From: Oasisia sp. SBJ-2009
Taxonomy: Eukaryota > Annelida > Polychaeta > Sabellida > Siboglinidae
Reading direction: 5' to 3'
Assembly (NCBI GenBank): GCA_964017155.1
Contig: OZ024854.1
Coordinates: forward strand, 53,973,441-54,037,440
DNA length: 64,000 bases
Position 1 is the first letter of the stretch, and each line of letters starts with the position of its first letter. The position numbers were made by a program, and so were the translations under genes. Positions 1 to 13,200 of this stretch are shown here, piece after piece. A model generated the notes under the pieces. The model did not search any database. It was not told where the DNA came from and worked only from the letters and a program-made list of their open reading frames with translations.

Positions 1-55
1 GTTTTCATATGGATGTAATGTTCCGGAATAAAGTTATTGAATTAAATTGAATTGA

Positions 56-131
<76 letters not shown>

Positions 132-490
132 TTATATATATACATATATATATATATTATATATAATATTGAAGCATATATATATATATTTAAATTAGGT
201 GTGTGTGTCTGTTATGTCATATCTGCAACTCTTATATGATTATAGGCAAAATGAACTATAATCAGCTACCCTAATTTTCTGTTCGTAATCATACACAAAT
301 ATACAGAATATTAATAGTTGGACTAACCGATAACATTTGTTATGTAATCATCTCGTATCTGGATGTGTCCCACAATCTCTTACGAGATCACATTTCAATG
401 TAGCAGTATATTTTAAATGTAGTTCCCGAAATGCTTTGCACCTTGAATGATACTCTTAAGGTGTTTTAATTAAACATTTTAATTTTGCAG
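1..490 (+). other. Upstream intron end with (TA)n microsatellite
   Basis: This AT-rich non-coding sequence leads to the exon 1 acceptor at 490. A (TA)n tract with a short (CA)n insert fills about 56-175. From 240 to 480 I see no repeat, RNA gene or coding potential. The short open frames overlapping exon 1 on the minus strand are shadows. Confidence 0.75.
56..175. repeat. (TA)n / (CA)n microsatellite
   Basis: Uninterrupted TA dinucleotides run on both sides of a short CA stretch near 75-88, then become imperfect (ATATATTATATATAAT) up to about 175. This is a simple sequence repeat inside an intron. Confidence 0.9.
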
Positions 491-724
491 GTAGATGCTG
501 TAATTAATCCCTGTTGCTGTGACCTGAAACAGAAACAGGGTGGTATTGCCGGTGCCATTTTTAAGACTGGAGGAGACAAGATTCAGAGTGAATATAACTC
601 CAAAGCACCAAATGGCATCAAGGTTGGGGAAGTGTTGCTGACATCTGGAGGCAAACTGAAGTGTCAGTATGTCATCCATGGAGCCTGTTCCAGATGGCCT
701 GATGGAGCTGACAGTTGTAAACAG
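491..724 (+). CDS. Exon 1: N-terminal half of a macro domain (internal exon)
   Basis: This internal exon of 78 codons starts and ends in phase 0. It is bounded by an acceptor ending TTTTGCAG (483-490) and a donor CAG|GTACCA (725). The translation begins VDAVINPCCCDLK and carries the macro-domain landmarks in order: the VDAxxN strand at residues 1-6, the phosphate loop GGIAGAI at 17-23, and VGEVLLTSGGKLK leading to YVIH at 45-63. Macro domains bind ADP-ribose, and some hydrolyse it from proteins or nucleic acids. The usual NAAN motif of hydrolytic members reads NPCC here, so the second Asn is lost; I infer a binder or a diverged reader rather than a hydrolase. The first beta strand must lie in an exon before the window. 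The partner half is 57.6 kb downstream. The macro fold is confident; assignment to the PARP14/PARP9 class is inference. Confidence 0.88.
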
Positions 725-960
725 GTACCAAATAGTCAATATAGTAGATATGTGAACCCTTGAAATGTTGTTCTGCTGATTCCATGTCATCAGGCAATGG
801 TACCATTCCTCGATTTCAGTGTTGCTTCTTTTTTTACTCAGTGTTCTTGCACTACTTTCTCTGTGAAGAGTTTCCTTGTGTCTTGTTCACCATGCCACTC
901 CTTCTTTCCAAGTCTCTCTTCACTGTGTCCTCCCATCACAGTCTCAGTTCTACTTTGCCT
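725..960 (+). other. Unique 5' end of the giant intron
   Basis: This is 236 bp of single-copy sequence between the exon 1 donor and the first recognisable 39-bp unit. It becomes pyrimidine-rich from about 810 (CTTTTTTTACTC, TCTCTCTTCAC). The last 20 bases (CACTCACTGCAGCATCT) already resemble the CACTTCTGTCAGCATCT core of the array unit, so the array may have grown from this local pyrimidine-rich sequence. Confidence 0.6.
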
Positions 961-3900
961 CCACTCACTGCAGCATCTATTCTCTGCCTGATGACCGGCC
1001 CACTTCTGTCAGCATCTGTCTTCTGCCTGATGACCGGCCCACTTCTATCAGCATCTGTCCTCTGCCTGATGACCGGCCCAGTTCTGTCAGCATCTGTTCT
1101 CTGCCTGATGACCGGCCCACTTCTGTCAGCATATGTTCTCTGCCTGATGACCGGCCCACTTCTGTCAGCATCTGTTCTCTGCCTGATGACCGGCCCACTT
1201 CTGTCAGCATCTGTTCTCTGCCTGATGACCGGCCCACTTCTGTCAGCATCTGTTCTCTGCCTGATGACCGGCCCACTTCTGTCAGCATCTGTTCTCTGCC
1301 TGATGACCGGCCCACTTCTGTCAGCATCTGTTCTCTGCCTGATGACCGACCCACTTCTGTCAGCATCTGTTCTCTGTCTGATGACCGGCCCACTTCTGTC
1401 AGCATCTCTCCTCTGCCTGATGACCGGCACACTTCTGTCAGCATCTGTCCTCTGCCTGATGACCGACCCACTTCTGTCAGCATCTGTCCTCTGCCTGATG
1501 ACCGGCCCACTTCTGTCAGCATCTGTCCTCTGCCTGATGACCGGCCCACTTCTGTCAGCATCTATTCTCTGCCTGATGACCGGCCCACTTCTGTCAGCAT
1601 CTGTCCTCTGCCTGATGACCGGCCCACTTCTGTCAGCATCTGTCCTCTGCCTGATGACCGGCCCACTTCTGTCAGCATCTGTCCTCTGCCTGATGACCGG
1701 CCCACTTCTGTCAGCATCTGTCCTCTGCCTGATGACCGGCCCACTTCTGTCAGCATCTGTCCTCTGCCTGATGACCGGCCCACTTCTGTCAGCATCTGTC
1801 CTCTGCCTGATGACCGGCCCACTTCTGTCAGCATCTGTTCTCTGCCTGGTGACCGGCCCACTTCTGTCAGCATCTGTTCTCTGCCTGATGACCGGCCCAC
1901 TTCTGTCAGCATCTGTTCTCTGCCTGGTGAACGGCCCACTTCTGTCAGCATCTGTTCTCTGCCTGATGACCGGCCCACTTCTGTCAGCATCTGTTCTCTG
2001 CCTGATGACCGGCCCACTTCTGTCAGCACCTGTTCTCTGCCTGATGACCGGCCCACTTCTGTCAGCACCTGTTCTCTGCCTGATGACCGGCCCACTTCTG
2101 TCAGCACCTGTTCTCTGCCTGATGACCGGCCAACTTCTGTCAGTATCTGTCCTCTGCCTGATGACTGGCCCACTTCTGTCAGCATCTGTCCTCTGCCTGA
2201 TGACCGACCCACTTCTGTCAGCATCTGTCCTCTGCCTGATGACCGACCCACTTCTGTCAGCATCTGTCCTCTGCCTGATGACTGGCCCACTTCTGTCAGC
2301 ATCTGTCCTCTGTCTGATGACCGGCCCACTTCTGTCAGCATCTGTTCTCTGCCTGATGACCGGCCCACTTCTGTGAGGATCTGTTCTCTTCCTGATGACC
2401 AGCCCACTTCTTTCAGCATCCGTTCTCTGCCTGATGACCGGCCCACTTCTGTCAGCATCCGTTCTCTGCCTGATGACCGGCCCACTTCTGTCAGCATCTG
2501 TTCTCTGCTTGATGACCGGCCCACTTCTGTCAGCATCTGTTCTCTGCCTGATGACTGGCCCACTTCTGTCAGCATCTGTCTTCTGCCTGATGACCGGCCC
2601 ACTTCTGTCAGCATCTGTCCTCTGCCTGATGACCGGCCCACTTCTGTCAGCATCTGTCTTCTGCCTGATGACTGGCCCACTTCTGTCAGCATCTGTCCTC
2701 TGCCTGATGACCGGCCCACTTCTGTCAGCATCTGTCCTCTGCCTGATGACTGGCCCACTTCTGTCAGCATCTGTTCTCTGCCTGATGACCGGCCCACTTC
2801 TGTCAGCATCTGTTCTCTGCCTGATGACCGGCCCACTTCTGTCAGCATTTGTTCTCTGCCTGATGACCGGCCCACTTCTGTCAGCATCTGTCCTCTGCCT
2901 GATGACCGGCCCACTTCTGTCAGCATCTGTCCTCTGCCTGATGACTGGCCGAGTTCTGTCAGCATCTGTTCTCTGCCTGATGACCGACCCACTTCTGTCA
3001 GCATCTGTTCTCTGCCTGATGACCGGCCCAGTCTTCTGACAGCATCTGTTCTCTGCCTGATGACCGGCCCACTTCTGTCAGCATCTATTCTCAGCCTGAT
3101 GACCGGCCCACTTCTGTCAGCATCTATTCTCTGCCTGATGACCGGCCCACTTCTGTCAGCATCTGTCCTCTGCCTGATGACTGGCCCAGTTCTGTCAGCA
3201 TCTGTTCTCTGCCTGATGACCGACCCACTTCTGTCAGCATCTGTCCTCTGCCTGATGACCGACCCACTTCTGTCAGCATCTGTCCTCTGCCTGACGACCG
3301 GCCCACTTCTGTCAGCATCTGTTCTCTGTCTGATGACCGGCCCCCTTTTGCCAGCATTTGTTCTCTGCCTGATGACCGGCCCACTTCTGTCAGCATCTAT
3401 TCTCTGCCTGATGACCGGCCCACTTCTGTCAGCATCTATTCTCTGCCTGATCACCGGCCCACTTCTGTCAGCATATGTCCTCTGCCTGATGACCGGCCCA
3501 CTTCTGTCAGCATCTGTCCTCTGCCTGATGACCGACCCACTTCTGTCAGCATCTGTCCTCTGCCTGGTGACTGGCCCAGTTCTGTCAGCATCTGTTCTCT
3601 GCCTGTAGACCGACCCACTTCTGTCAGCATCTGTCCTCTGCCTGATGACTGGCCCAGTTCTGTCAGCATCTGTTCTCTGCCTGATGACCGACCCACTTCT
3701 GTCAGCATCTGTTCTCTGCCTGATGACCGGCCCACTTCTGTCAGCATCTGTTCTCTGCCTGATGACCGGCCCACTTCTGTCAGCATCTCTCCTCTGCCTG
3801 ATGACCGGCCCACTTCTGTCAGCATCTGATCTCTGCCTGATGCCCGGCCCACTTCTGTCAGCATCTGTTCTCTGCCTGATGAACGGCCCACTTCTGTCAG

Positions 3901-6900
3901 CATCTGTTCTCTGCCTGATGACCGGCCCACTTCTGTCAGCATCTGTTCTCTGCCTGATGACCGACCCACTTCTGTCAGCATCTGTTCTCTGCCTGATGAA
4001 CGGCCCACTTCTGTCAGCATCTGTTCTCTGCCTGACTAACGGCCCACTTCTGTCAGCATCTGTTCTCTGCATGATGACCGGCCCACTTCTGTCAGCATCT
4101 GTCCTCTGCCTGATGACCGGCCCACTTCTGTCAGCATCTGTCCTCTGCCTGATGACTGGCCCAGTTCTGTCAGCATCTGTTCTCTGCCTGATGACCGACC
4201 CACTTCTGTCAGAATCTGTTCTGTGCCTGATGACCGGCCCAGTCTTCTGTCAGCATCTGTTCTCTGCCTGATGATTGGCCTACTTCTGTCAGCATCTGTC
4301 CTCTGCCTGATGACCGGCCCACTTCTGTCAGCATCTGTTCTCTGCCTGATGACCGGCCCACTTCTGTCAGCATCTGTTCTCTGCCTGATGACCGGCCCAC
4401 TTCTGTCAGCATTTGTTCTCTGCCTGATGAACGGCCCACTTCTGTCAGCATCTGTTCTCTGCCTGATGACCAGCCCACTTCTGTCAGCATCTATTCTCTG
4501 CCTGATGACCGGTCCACTTCTGTCAGCATCTGTCCTCTGCCTGATGACCGGCCCATTTCTGTCAGCATCTGTCCTCTGCCTGATGACTGGCCCAGTTCTG
4601 TCAGCATCTGTTCTCTGCCTGATGACCGGCCCAGTCTTCTGTCAGCATCTGTTCTCTGCCTGATGACCGGCCCACTTCTGTCAGCATCTATTCTCAGCCT
4701 GATGACCGGCCCACTTCTGTCAGCATCTATTCTCTGCCTGATGACCGGCCCACTTCTGTCAGCATCTGTCCTCTGCCTGATGACTGGCCCACTTCTGTCA
4801 GCATCTGTCCTCTGCCTGATGACTGGCCCACTTCTGTCAGCATCTGTTCTCTGCCTGATGACTGGCCCACTTCTGTCAGCATCTGTTCTCTGCCTGATGA
4901 CTGGCCCACTTCTGTCAGCATCTGTTCTCTGCCTGATGACCGGCCCACTTCTGTCAGCATCTGTTCTCAGCCTGATGACCGGCCCACTTCTGTCAGCATC
5001 TGTTCTCTGTCTGATGACCGGCCCACTTCTGTCAGCATCTGTTCTCTGCCTGATAACCGGCCCACTTCTGTCAGCATCTATTCTCTGCTTGATGACCGGC
5101 CCACTTCTGTCAGCATCTGTCCTCTGCCTGATGACTGGCCCAGTTCTGTCAGCATCTGTTCTCTGCCTGATGACCGGCCCACTTCTGTCAGCATCTGTTC
5201 TCTGCCTGATGACTGGCCCAGTTCTGTCAGCATCTGTTCTCTGCCTGATGACCGACCCACTTCTGTCAGCATCTGTTCTCTGCCTGATGACCGACCCACT
5301 TCTGTCAGCATCTGATCTCTGCCTGATGACCGGCCCACTTCTGTCAGCATCTCTCCTCTGCCTGATGACCGGCCCACTTCTGTCAGCATCTGTTCTCTGT
5401 CTGATGACCGGCCCACTTCTGTCAGCATCTGTTCTCTGCCTGATGAACGGCCCACTTTTATCAGCATCTGTTCTCTGCCTGATGACCGGCCCACTTCTGT
5501 CAGCATCTGTTCTCTGCCTGATGACCGGCCCACTTCTGTCAGCATCTGTTCTCGGCCTGATGACCGACCCACTTCTGTCAGCATCTGTTCTCTGCCTGAT
5601 GAACGGCCCACTTCTGTCAGCATCTGTTCTCTGCCTGATGAACGGCCCACTTCTGTCAGCATCTGTTCTCTGCCTGATGACCGGCCCACTTCTGTAAGCA
5701 TCTGTCCTCTGCCTGATGACCGGCCCACTTCTGTCAGCATCTGTCCTCTGCCTGACGACTGGCCCAGTTCTGTCAGCATCTGTTCTCTGCCTGATGACCG
5801 ACCCACTTCTGTCAGCATCTGTTCTCTGCCTGATGACCGGCCCACTTCTGTCAGCATCTGTTCTCTGCCTGATGACCGGCCCACTTCTGTCAGCATCTTT
5901 CCTCTGCCTGATGACCGGCCCACTTCTGTCAGCATCTGTTCTCTGCCTGATGAACGGCCCACTTCTGTCAGCATCTGTTCTCTGCCTGATGACCGGCCCA
6001 CTTCTGTCAGCATCTGTTCTCTGCCTGATGACCGGCCCGCTTCTGTCAGCATCTGTTCTCTGCCTGATGACCGACCCACTTCTGTCAGCATCTGTTCTCT
6101 GCCTGATGAACGGCCCACTTCTGTCAGCATCTGTTCTCTGCCTGATTAACGGCCCACTTCTGTCAGCATCTGTTCTCTGCCTGATGACCGGCCCACTTCT
6201 GTCAGCATCTATTCTCTGCCTGATGACTGGCCCACTTCTGTCAGCATCTGTCCTCTGCCTGTTGACCGGCCCACTTCTGTCAGCATCTGTCCTCTGCCTG
6301 ATAACTGGCCCAGTTCTGTCAGCATCTGTTCTCTGCCTGATGACCGACCCACTGCTGTCAGAATCTGTTCTCTGCCTGATGACCGGCCCAGTCTTCTGTC
6401 AGCATCTGTTCTCTGCCTGATGATTGGCCCACTTCTGTCAGCATCTGTCCTCTGCCTGATGACCGGCCCACTTCTGTCAGCATCTGTTCTCTGCCTGATG
6501 ACCGGCCCACTTCTGTCAGCATCTGTTCTCTGCCTGATGACCGGCCCACTTCTGTCAGCATTTGTTCTCTGCCTGATGAACGGCCCACTTCTGTCAGCAT
6601 CTGTTCTCTGCCTGATAACCGGCCCACTTCTGTCAGCATCTATTCTCTGCCTGATGACCGGCCCACTTCTGTCAGCATCTGTCCTCTGCTTGATGACCGG
6701 CCCACTTCTGTCAGCATCTGTCCTCTGCCTGATGACTGGCCCAGTTCTGTCAGCATCTGTTCTCTGCCTGATGACCGACCCACTTCTGTCAGCATCTGTT
6801 CTCTGCCTGATGACCGGCCCAGTCTTCTGTCAGCATCTGTTCTCTGCCTGATGACCGGCCCACTTCTGTCAGCATCTCTCCTCTGCCTGATGACAGGCCC

Positions 6901-7213
6901 ACTTCTGTCAGCATCTGTTCTCTGCCTGATGACCGGCCCACTTCTGTCAGCATCTGTTCTCTGCCTGATGAACGGCCCACTTTTATCAGCATCTGTTCTC
7001 TGCCTGATGACCGGCCCACTTCTGTCAGCATCTGTTCTCTGCCTGATGACCGGCCCACTTCTGTCAGCATCTGTTCTCTGCCTGATGACCGACCCACTTC
7101 TGTCAGCATCTGTCCTCTGCCTGATGACCGGCCCACTTCTGTCAGCATCTGTCCTCTGCCTGATGACTGGCCCAGTTCTGTCAGCATCTGTTCTCTGCCT
7201 GATGACCGACCCA

Positions 7214-10200
7214 CTTCTGTCAGAATCTGTTCTCTGCCTGATGACCGGCCCAGTCTTCTGTCAGCATCTGTTCTCTGCCTGATGATTGGCCCACTTCTGT
7301 CAGCATCTGTCCTCTGCCTGATGACCGGCCCACTTCTGATAGCATCTGTTCTCTGCCTGATGACCGGCCCACTTCTGTCAGCATCTGTTCTCTGCCTGAT
7401 GACCGCCCACTTCTGTCAGCATCTGTTCTCTGCCTGATGAACGGCCCACTTCTGTCAGCATCTGTTCTCTGCCTGATGACCGGCCCAGTCTTCTGTCAGC
7501 ATCTGTTCTCTGCCTGATGACCGGCCCACTTCTGTCAGCATCTGTTCTCTGCCTGATGACCGCCCCACTTCTGTCAGCATCTCTCCTCTGCCTGATGACA
7601 GGACCACTTCTGTCAGCATCTGTTCTCTGCCTGATGACCGGCCCACTTCTGTCAGCATCTGTTCTCTGCCTGATGAACGGCCCACTTTTATCAGCATCTG
7701 TTCTCTGCCTGATGAACGGCCCACTTCTGTCAGCATCTGTTCTCTGCCTGATGACCGGCCCACTTCTGTCAGCATCTATTCTCTGCCTGATGACCGGCCC
7801 ACTTCTGTCAGCATCTGTCCTCTGCCTGATGACTGGCCCAGTTCTGTCAGCATCTGTTCTCTGCCTGATGACCGACCCACTTCTGTCAGCATCTGTTCTC
7901 TGCCTGATGACCGGCCCACTTCTGTCAGCATCTGTTCTCTGCCTGATGACCGGCCCACTTCTGTCAGCATCTGTTCTCTGCCTGATGAACGGCCCACTTC
8001 TGTCAGCATCTGTTCTCTGCCTGATGACCGGCCCACTTCTGTCAGCATCTGTTCTCTGCCTGATGACCGGCCCACTTCTGTCAGCATCTGTTCTCTGCCT
8101 GATGACCGACCCACTTCTGTCAGCATCTGTTCTCTGCCTGATGAACGGCCCACTTCTGTCAGCACCTGTTCTCTGCCTGATTAACGCCCACTTCTGTCAG
8201 CATCTGTTCTCTGCCTGATGACCGGCCCACTTCGGTCAGCATCTATTCTCTGCCTGATGACCGGCCCACTTCTGTCAGCATCTGTCCTCTGCCTGATGAC
8301 CCGCCCACTTCTGTCAGCATCTGTCCTCTGCCTGATGACTGGCCCAGTTCTGTCAGCATCTGTTCTCTGCCTGATGACCGACCCACTTCTGTCAGAGTCT
8401 GTTCTCTGCCTGATGACCGGCCCAGTCTTCTGTCAGCATCTGTTCTCTGCCTGATGACCGGCCCACTTCTGTCAGCATCTGTTCTCTGCCTGATGACCAG
8501 CCCACTTCTGTCAGCATTTGTTCTCTGCCTGATGAACGGCCCACTTCTGTCAGCATCTGTTCTCTGCCTGATAACCGGCCCACTTCAGTCAGCATATATT
8601 CTCTGCCTGATGACCGGCCCACTTCTGTCAGCATCTGTCCTCTGCCCGATGACCGGCCCACTTATGTCAGCATCTGTCCTCTGCCTGATGACTGGCCCAG
8701 TTCTGTCAACATCTGTTCTCTGCCTGATGACTGACCCACTTCTGTCAGCATCTGTTCTCTGCCTGATGACCGGCCCAGTCTTCTGTCAGCATCTGTTCTC
8801 TGCCTGATGACCGGCCCACTTCTGTCAGCATCTGTTCTCTGCCTGATGACCGCCCCACTTCTGTCAGCATTTGTTCTCTGCCTGATGATTGGCCCACTTC
8901 TGTCAGCATCTGTCCTCTGCCTTATGACCGGCCCACTTCTGTCAGCATCTGTTCTCTGCCTGATGACCGGCCCACTTCTGTCAGCATCTGTTCTCTGCCT
9001 GATGACCGGCCCACTTCTGTCAGCATTTGTTCTCTGCCTGATGAACGGCCCACTTCTGTCAGCTTCTGTTCTCTGCCTGATAACCGGCCCACTTCTGTCA
9101 GCATCTATTCTCTGCCTGATGACCGGCCCACTTCTGTCAGCATCTGTCCTCTGCCTGATGACCGGCCCACTTCTGTCAGCATCTGTCCTCTGCCTGAAGA
9201 CTGGCCCAGTTCTGTCAGCATCTGTTCTCTGCCTGATGACCGACCCACTTCTGTCAGAATCTGTTCTCTGCCTGATGACCGGCCCAGTCTTCTGTCAGCA
9301 TCTGTTCTCTGCCTGATGACCGGCCCACTTCTGTCAGCATCTGTTCTCTGCCTGATGACCAGCCCACTTCTGTCAGCATTTGTTCTCTGCCTGATGAACG
9401 GCCCACTTCTGTCAGCATCTGTTCTCTGCCTGATAACCGGCCCACTTCAGTCAGCATATATTCTCTGCCTGATGACCGGCCCACTTCTGTCAGCATCTGT
9501 CCTCTGCCTGATGACCGGCCCACTTATGTCAGCATCTGTCCTCTGCCTGATGACTGGCCCAGTTCTGTCAACATCTGTTCTCTGCCTGATGACTGACCCA
9601 CTTCTGTCAGCATCTGTTCTCTGCCTGATGACCGGCCCAGTCTTCTGTCAGCATCTGTTCTCTGCCTGATGACCGGCCCACTTCTGTCAGCATCTGTTCT
9701 CTGCCTGATGACCGCCCCACTTCTGTCAGCATTTGTTCTCTGCCTGATGATTGGCCCACTTCTGTCAGCATCTGTCCTCTGCCTTATGACCGGCCCACTT
9801 CTGTCAGCATCTGTTCTCTGCCTGATGACCGGCCCACTTCTGTCAGCATCTGTTCTCTGCCTGATGACCGGCCCACTTCTGTCAGCATTTGTTCTCTGCC
9901 TGATGAACGGCCCACTTCTGTCAGCATCTGTTCTCTGCCTGATAACCGGCCCACTTCTGTCAGCATCTATTCTCTGCCTGATGACCGGCCCACTTCTGTC
10001 AGCATCTGTCCTCTGCCTGATGACCGGCCCACTTCTGTCAGCATCTGTCCTCTGCCTGAAGACTGGCCCAGTTCTGTCAGCATCTATTCTCAGCCTGATG
10101 ACCGGCCCACTTCTGTCAGCATCTATTCTCTGCCTGATGACCGGCCCACTTCTGTCAGCATCTGTCCTCTGCCTGATGACTGGCCCAGTTCTGTCAGCAT

Positions 10201-13200
10201 CTGTTCTCTGCCTGATGACCGACCCACTTTTGTCAGCATCTGTCCTTTGCCTGATGACCGACCCACTTCTGTCAGCATCTGTTCTCTGCCTGATGAACGG
10301 CCCACTTCTGTCAGCATCTGTTCTCTGCCTGATTAACGGCCCACTTCTGTCAGCATCTGTTCTCTGCCTGATGACCGGCCCACTTCTGTCAGCATCTGTC
10401 CTCTGCCTGTTGACCGGCCCACTTCTGTCAGCATCTGTTCTCTGCCTGATGACTGGCCCACTTCTGTCAGCATCTGTCCTCTGCCTGATGACCGGCCCAC
10501 TTCTGTCAGCATCTGTTCTCAGCCTGATGACCGGCCCACTTCTGTCAGCATCTGTTCTCTGCCTGATGACCGGCCCACTTCTGTCAGCATCTCTCCTCTG
10601 CCTGATGACGGGCCCACTTCTGTCAGCATCTGTTCTCTGCCTGATGACCGGCCCACTTCTGTCAGCATCTGTTCTCTGCCTGATGAACGGCCCACTTCTG
10701 TCAGCATCTGTTCTCTGCCTGATGACCGGCCCACTTCTGTCAGCATCTGTTCTCTGCCTGATGACCGGCCCACTTCTGTCAGCATCTGTTCTCTGCCTGA
10801 TGACCGACCCACTTCTGTCAGCATCTGTTCTCTGCCTGATGAACGGCCCACTTCTGTCAGCATCTGTTCTCTGCCTGATTAACGGCCCACTTCTGTCAGC
10901 ATCTGTTCTCTGCCTGATGACCGGCCCACTTCGGTCAGCATCTATTCTCTGCCTGATGACCGGCCCACTTCTGTCAGCATCTGTCCTCTGCCTGATGACC
11001 CGCCCACTTCTGTCAGCATCTGTCCTCTGCCTGATGACTGGCCCAGTTCTGTCAGCATCTGTTCTCTGCCTGATGACCGACCCACTTCTGTCAGAATCTG
11101 TTCTCTGCCTGATGACCGGCCCAGTCTTCTGTCAGCATCTGTTCTCTGCCTGATGACCGGCCCACTTCTGTCAGCATCTGTTCTCTGCCTGATGACCAGC
11201 CCACTTCTGTCAGCATTTGTTCTCTGCCTGATGAACGGCCCACTTCTGTCAGCATCTGTTCTCTGCCTGATAACCGGCCCATTTCAGTCAGCATATATTC
11301 TCTGCCTGATGACCGGCCCACTTCTGTCAGCATCTGTCCTCTGCCTGATGACCGGCCCACTTATGTCAGCATCTGTCCTCTGCCTGATGACTGGCCCAGT
11401 TCTGTCAACATCTGTTCTCTGCCTGATGACTGACCCACTTCTGTCAGCATCTGTTCTCTGCCTGATGACCGGCCCAGTCTTCTGTCAGCATCTGTTCTCT
11501 GCCTGATGACCGGCCCACTTCTGTCAGCATCTGTTCTCTGCCTGATGACCGCCCCACTTCTGTCAGCATTTGTTCTCTGCCTGATGATTGGCCCACTTCT
11601 GTCAGCATCTGTCCTCTGCCTTATGACCGGCCCACTTCTGTCAGCATCTGTTCTCTGCCTGATGACCGGCCCACTTCTGTCAGCATCTGTTCTCTGCCTG
11701 ATGACCGGCCCACTTCTGTCAGCATTTGTTCTCTGCCTGATGAACGGCCCACTTCTGTCAGCTTCTGTTCTCTGCCTGATAACCGGCCCACTTCTGTCAG
11801 CATCTATTCTCTGCCTGATGACCGGCCCACTTCTGTCAGCATCTGTCCTCTGCCTGATGACCGGCCCACTTCTGTCAGCATCTGTCCTCTGCCTGAAGAC
11901 TGGCCCAGTTCTGTCAGCATCTGTTCTCTGCCTGATGACCGACCCACTTCTGTCAGAATCTGTTCTCTGCCTGATGACCGGCCCAGTCTTCTGTCAGCAT
12001 CTATTCTCTGCCTGATGACCGGCCCACTTCTGTCAGCATCTGTTCTCTGCCTGATGACCAGCCCACTTCTGTCAGCATTTGTTCTCTGCCTGATGAACGG
12101 CCCACTTCTGTCAGCATCTGTTCTCTGCCTGATAACCGGCCCACTTCAGTCAGCATATATTCTCTGCCTGATGACCGGCCCACTTCTGTCAGCATCTGTC
12201 CTCTGCCTGATGACCGGCCCACTTATGTCAGCATCTGTTCTCTGCCTGATGACTGACCCACTTCTGTCAGCATCTGTTCTCTGCCTGATGACCGGCCCAG
12301 TCTTCTGTCAGCATCTGTTCTCTGCCTGATGACCGGCCCACTTCTGTCAGCATCTGTTCTCTGCCTGATGACCGACCCACTTCTGTCAGCATCTGTTCTC
12401 TGCCTGATGACCGGCCCACTTCTGTCAGCATCTGTTCTCTGCCTGATGACCGGCCCACTTCTGTCAGCATCTGTTCTCTGCCTGATGACCGGCCCACTTC
12501 TGTCAGCATCTGTCCTCTGCCTGATGACTGGCCCAGTTCTGTCAGCATCTGTTCTCTGCCTGATGACCGACCCACTTCTGTCAGAATCTGTTCTCTGCCT
12601 GATGACCGGCCCAGTCTTCTGTCAGCATCTGTTCTCTGCCTGATGATTGGCCCACTTCTGTCAGCATCTGTCCTCTGCCTGATGACCGGCCCACTTCTGA
12701 TAGCATCTGTTCTCTGCCTGATGACCGGCCCACTTCTGTCAGCATCTGTTCTCTGCCTGATGACCGCCCACTTCTGTCAGCATCTGTTCTCTGCCTGATG
12801 AACGGCCCACTTCTGTCAGCATCTGTTCTCTGCCTGATGACCGGCCCAGTCTTCTGTCAGCATCTGTTCTCTGCCTGATGACCGGCCCACTTCTGTCAGC
12901 ATCTGTTCTCTGCCTGATGACCGCCCCACTTCTGTCAGCATCTCTCCTCTGCCTGATGACAGGACCACTTCTGTCAGCATCTGTTCTCTGCCTGATGACC
13001 GGCCCACTTCTGTCAGCATCTGTTCTCTGCCTGATGAACGGCCCACTTTTATCAGCATCTGTTCTCTGCCTGATGAACGGCCCACTTCTGTCAGCATCTG
13101 TTCTCTGCCTGATGACCGGCCCACTTCTGTCAGCATCTATTCTCTGCCTGATGACCGGCCCACTTCTGTCAGCATCTGTCCTCTGCCTGATGACTGGCCC

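Noticed and set aside
1216..1254. Stem-loop in each unit (GATGAC pairing with GTC and ATC)
   Set aside because: It is only six pairs, interrupted by a three-base bulge, with a 12-base loop; too weak to claim a structured RNA.
876..3608. 910-codon + strand open frame of 13-residue repeats (and similar ones across 961-57234 on both strands)
   Set aside because: It follows from a stop-poor 39-bp unit. Frames are open on both strands at once, are cut by 41-bp units and stop variants, have no domain, and lie inside an intron.
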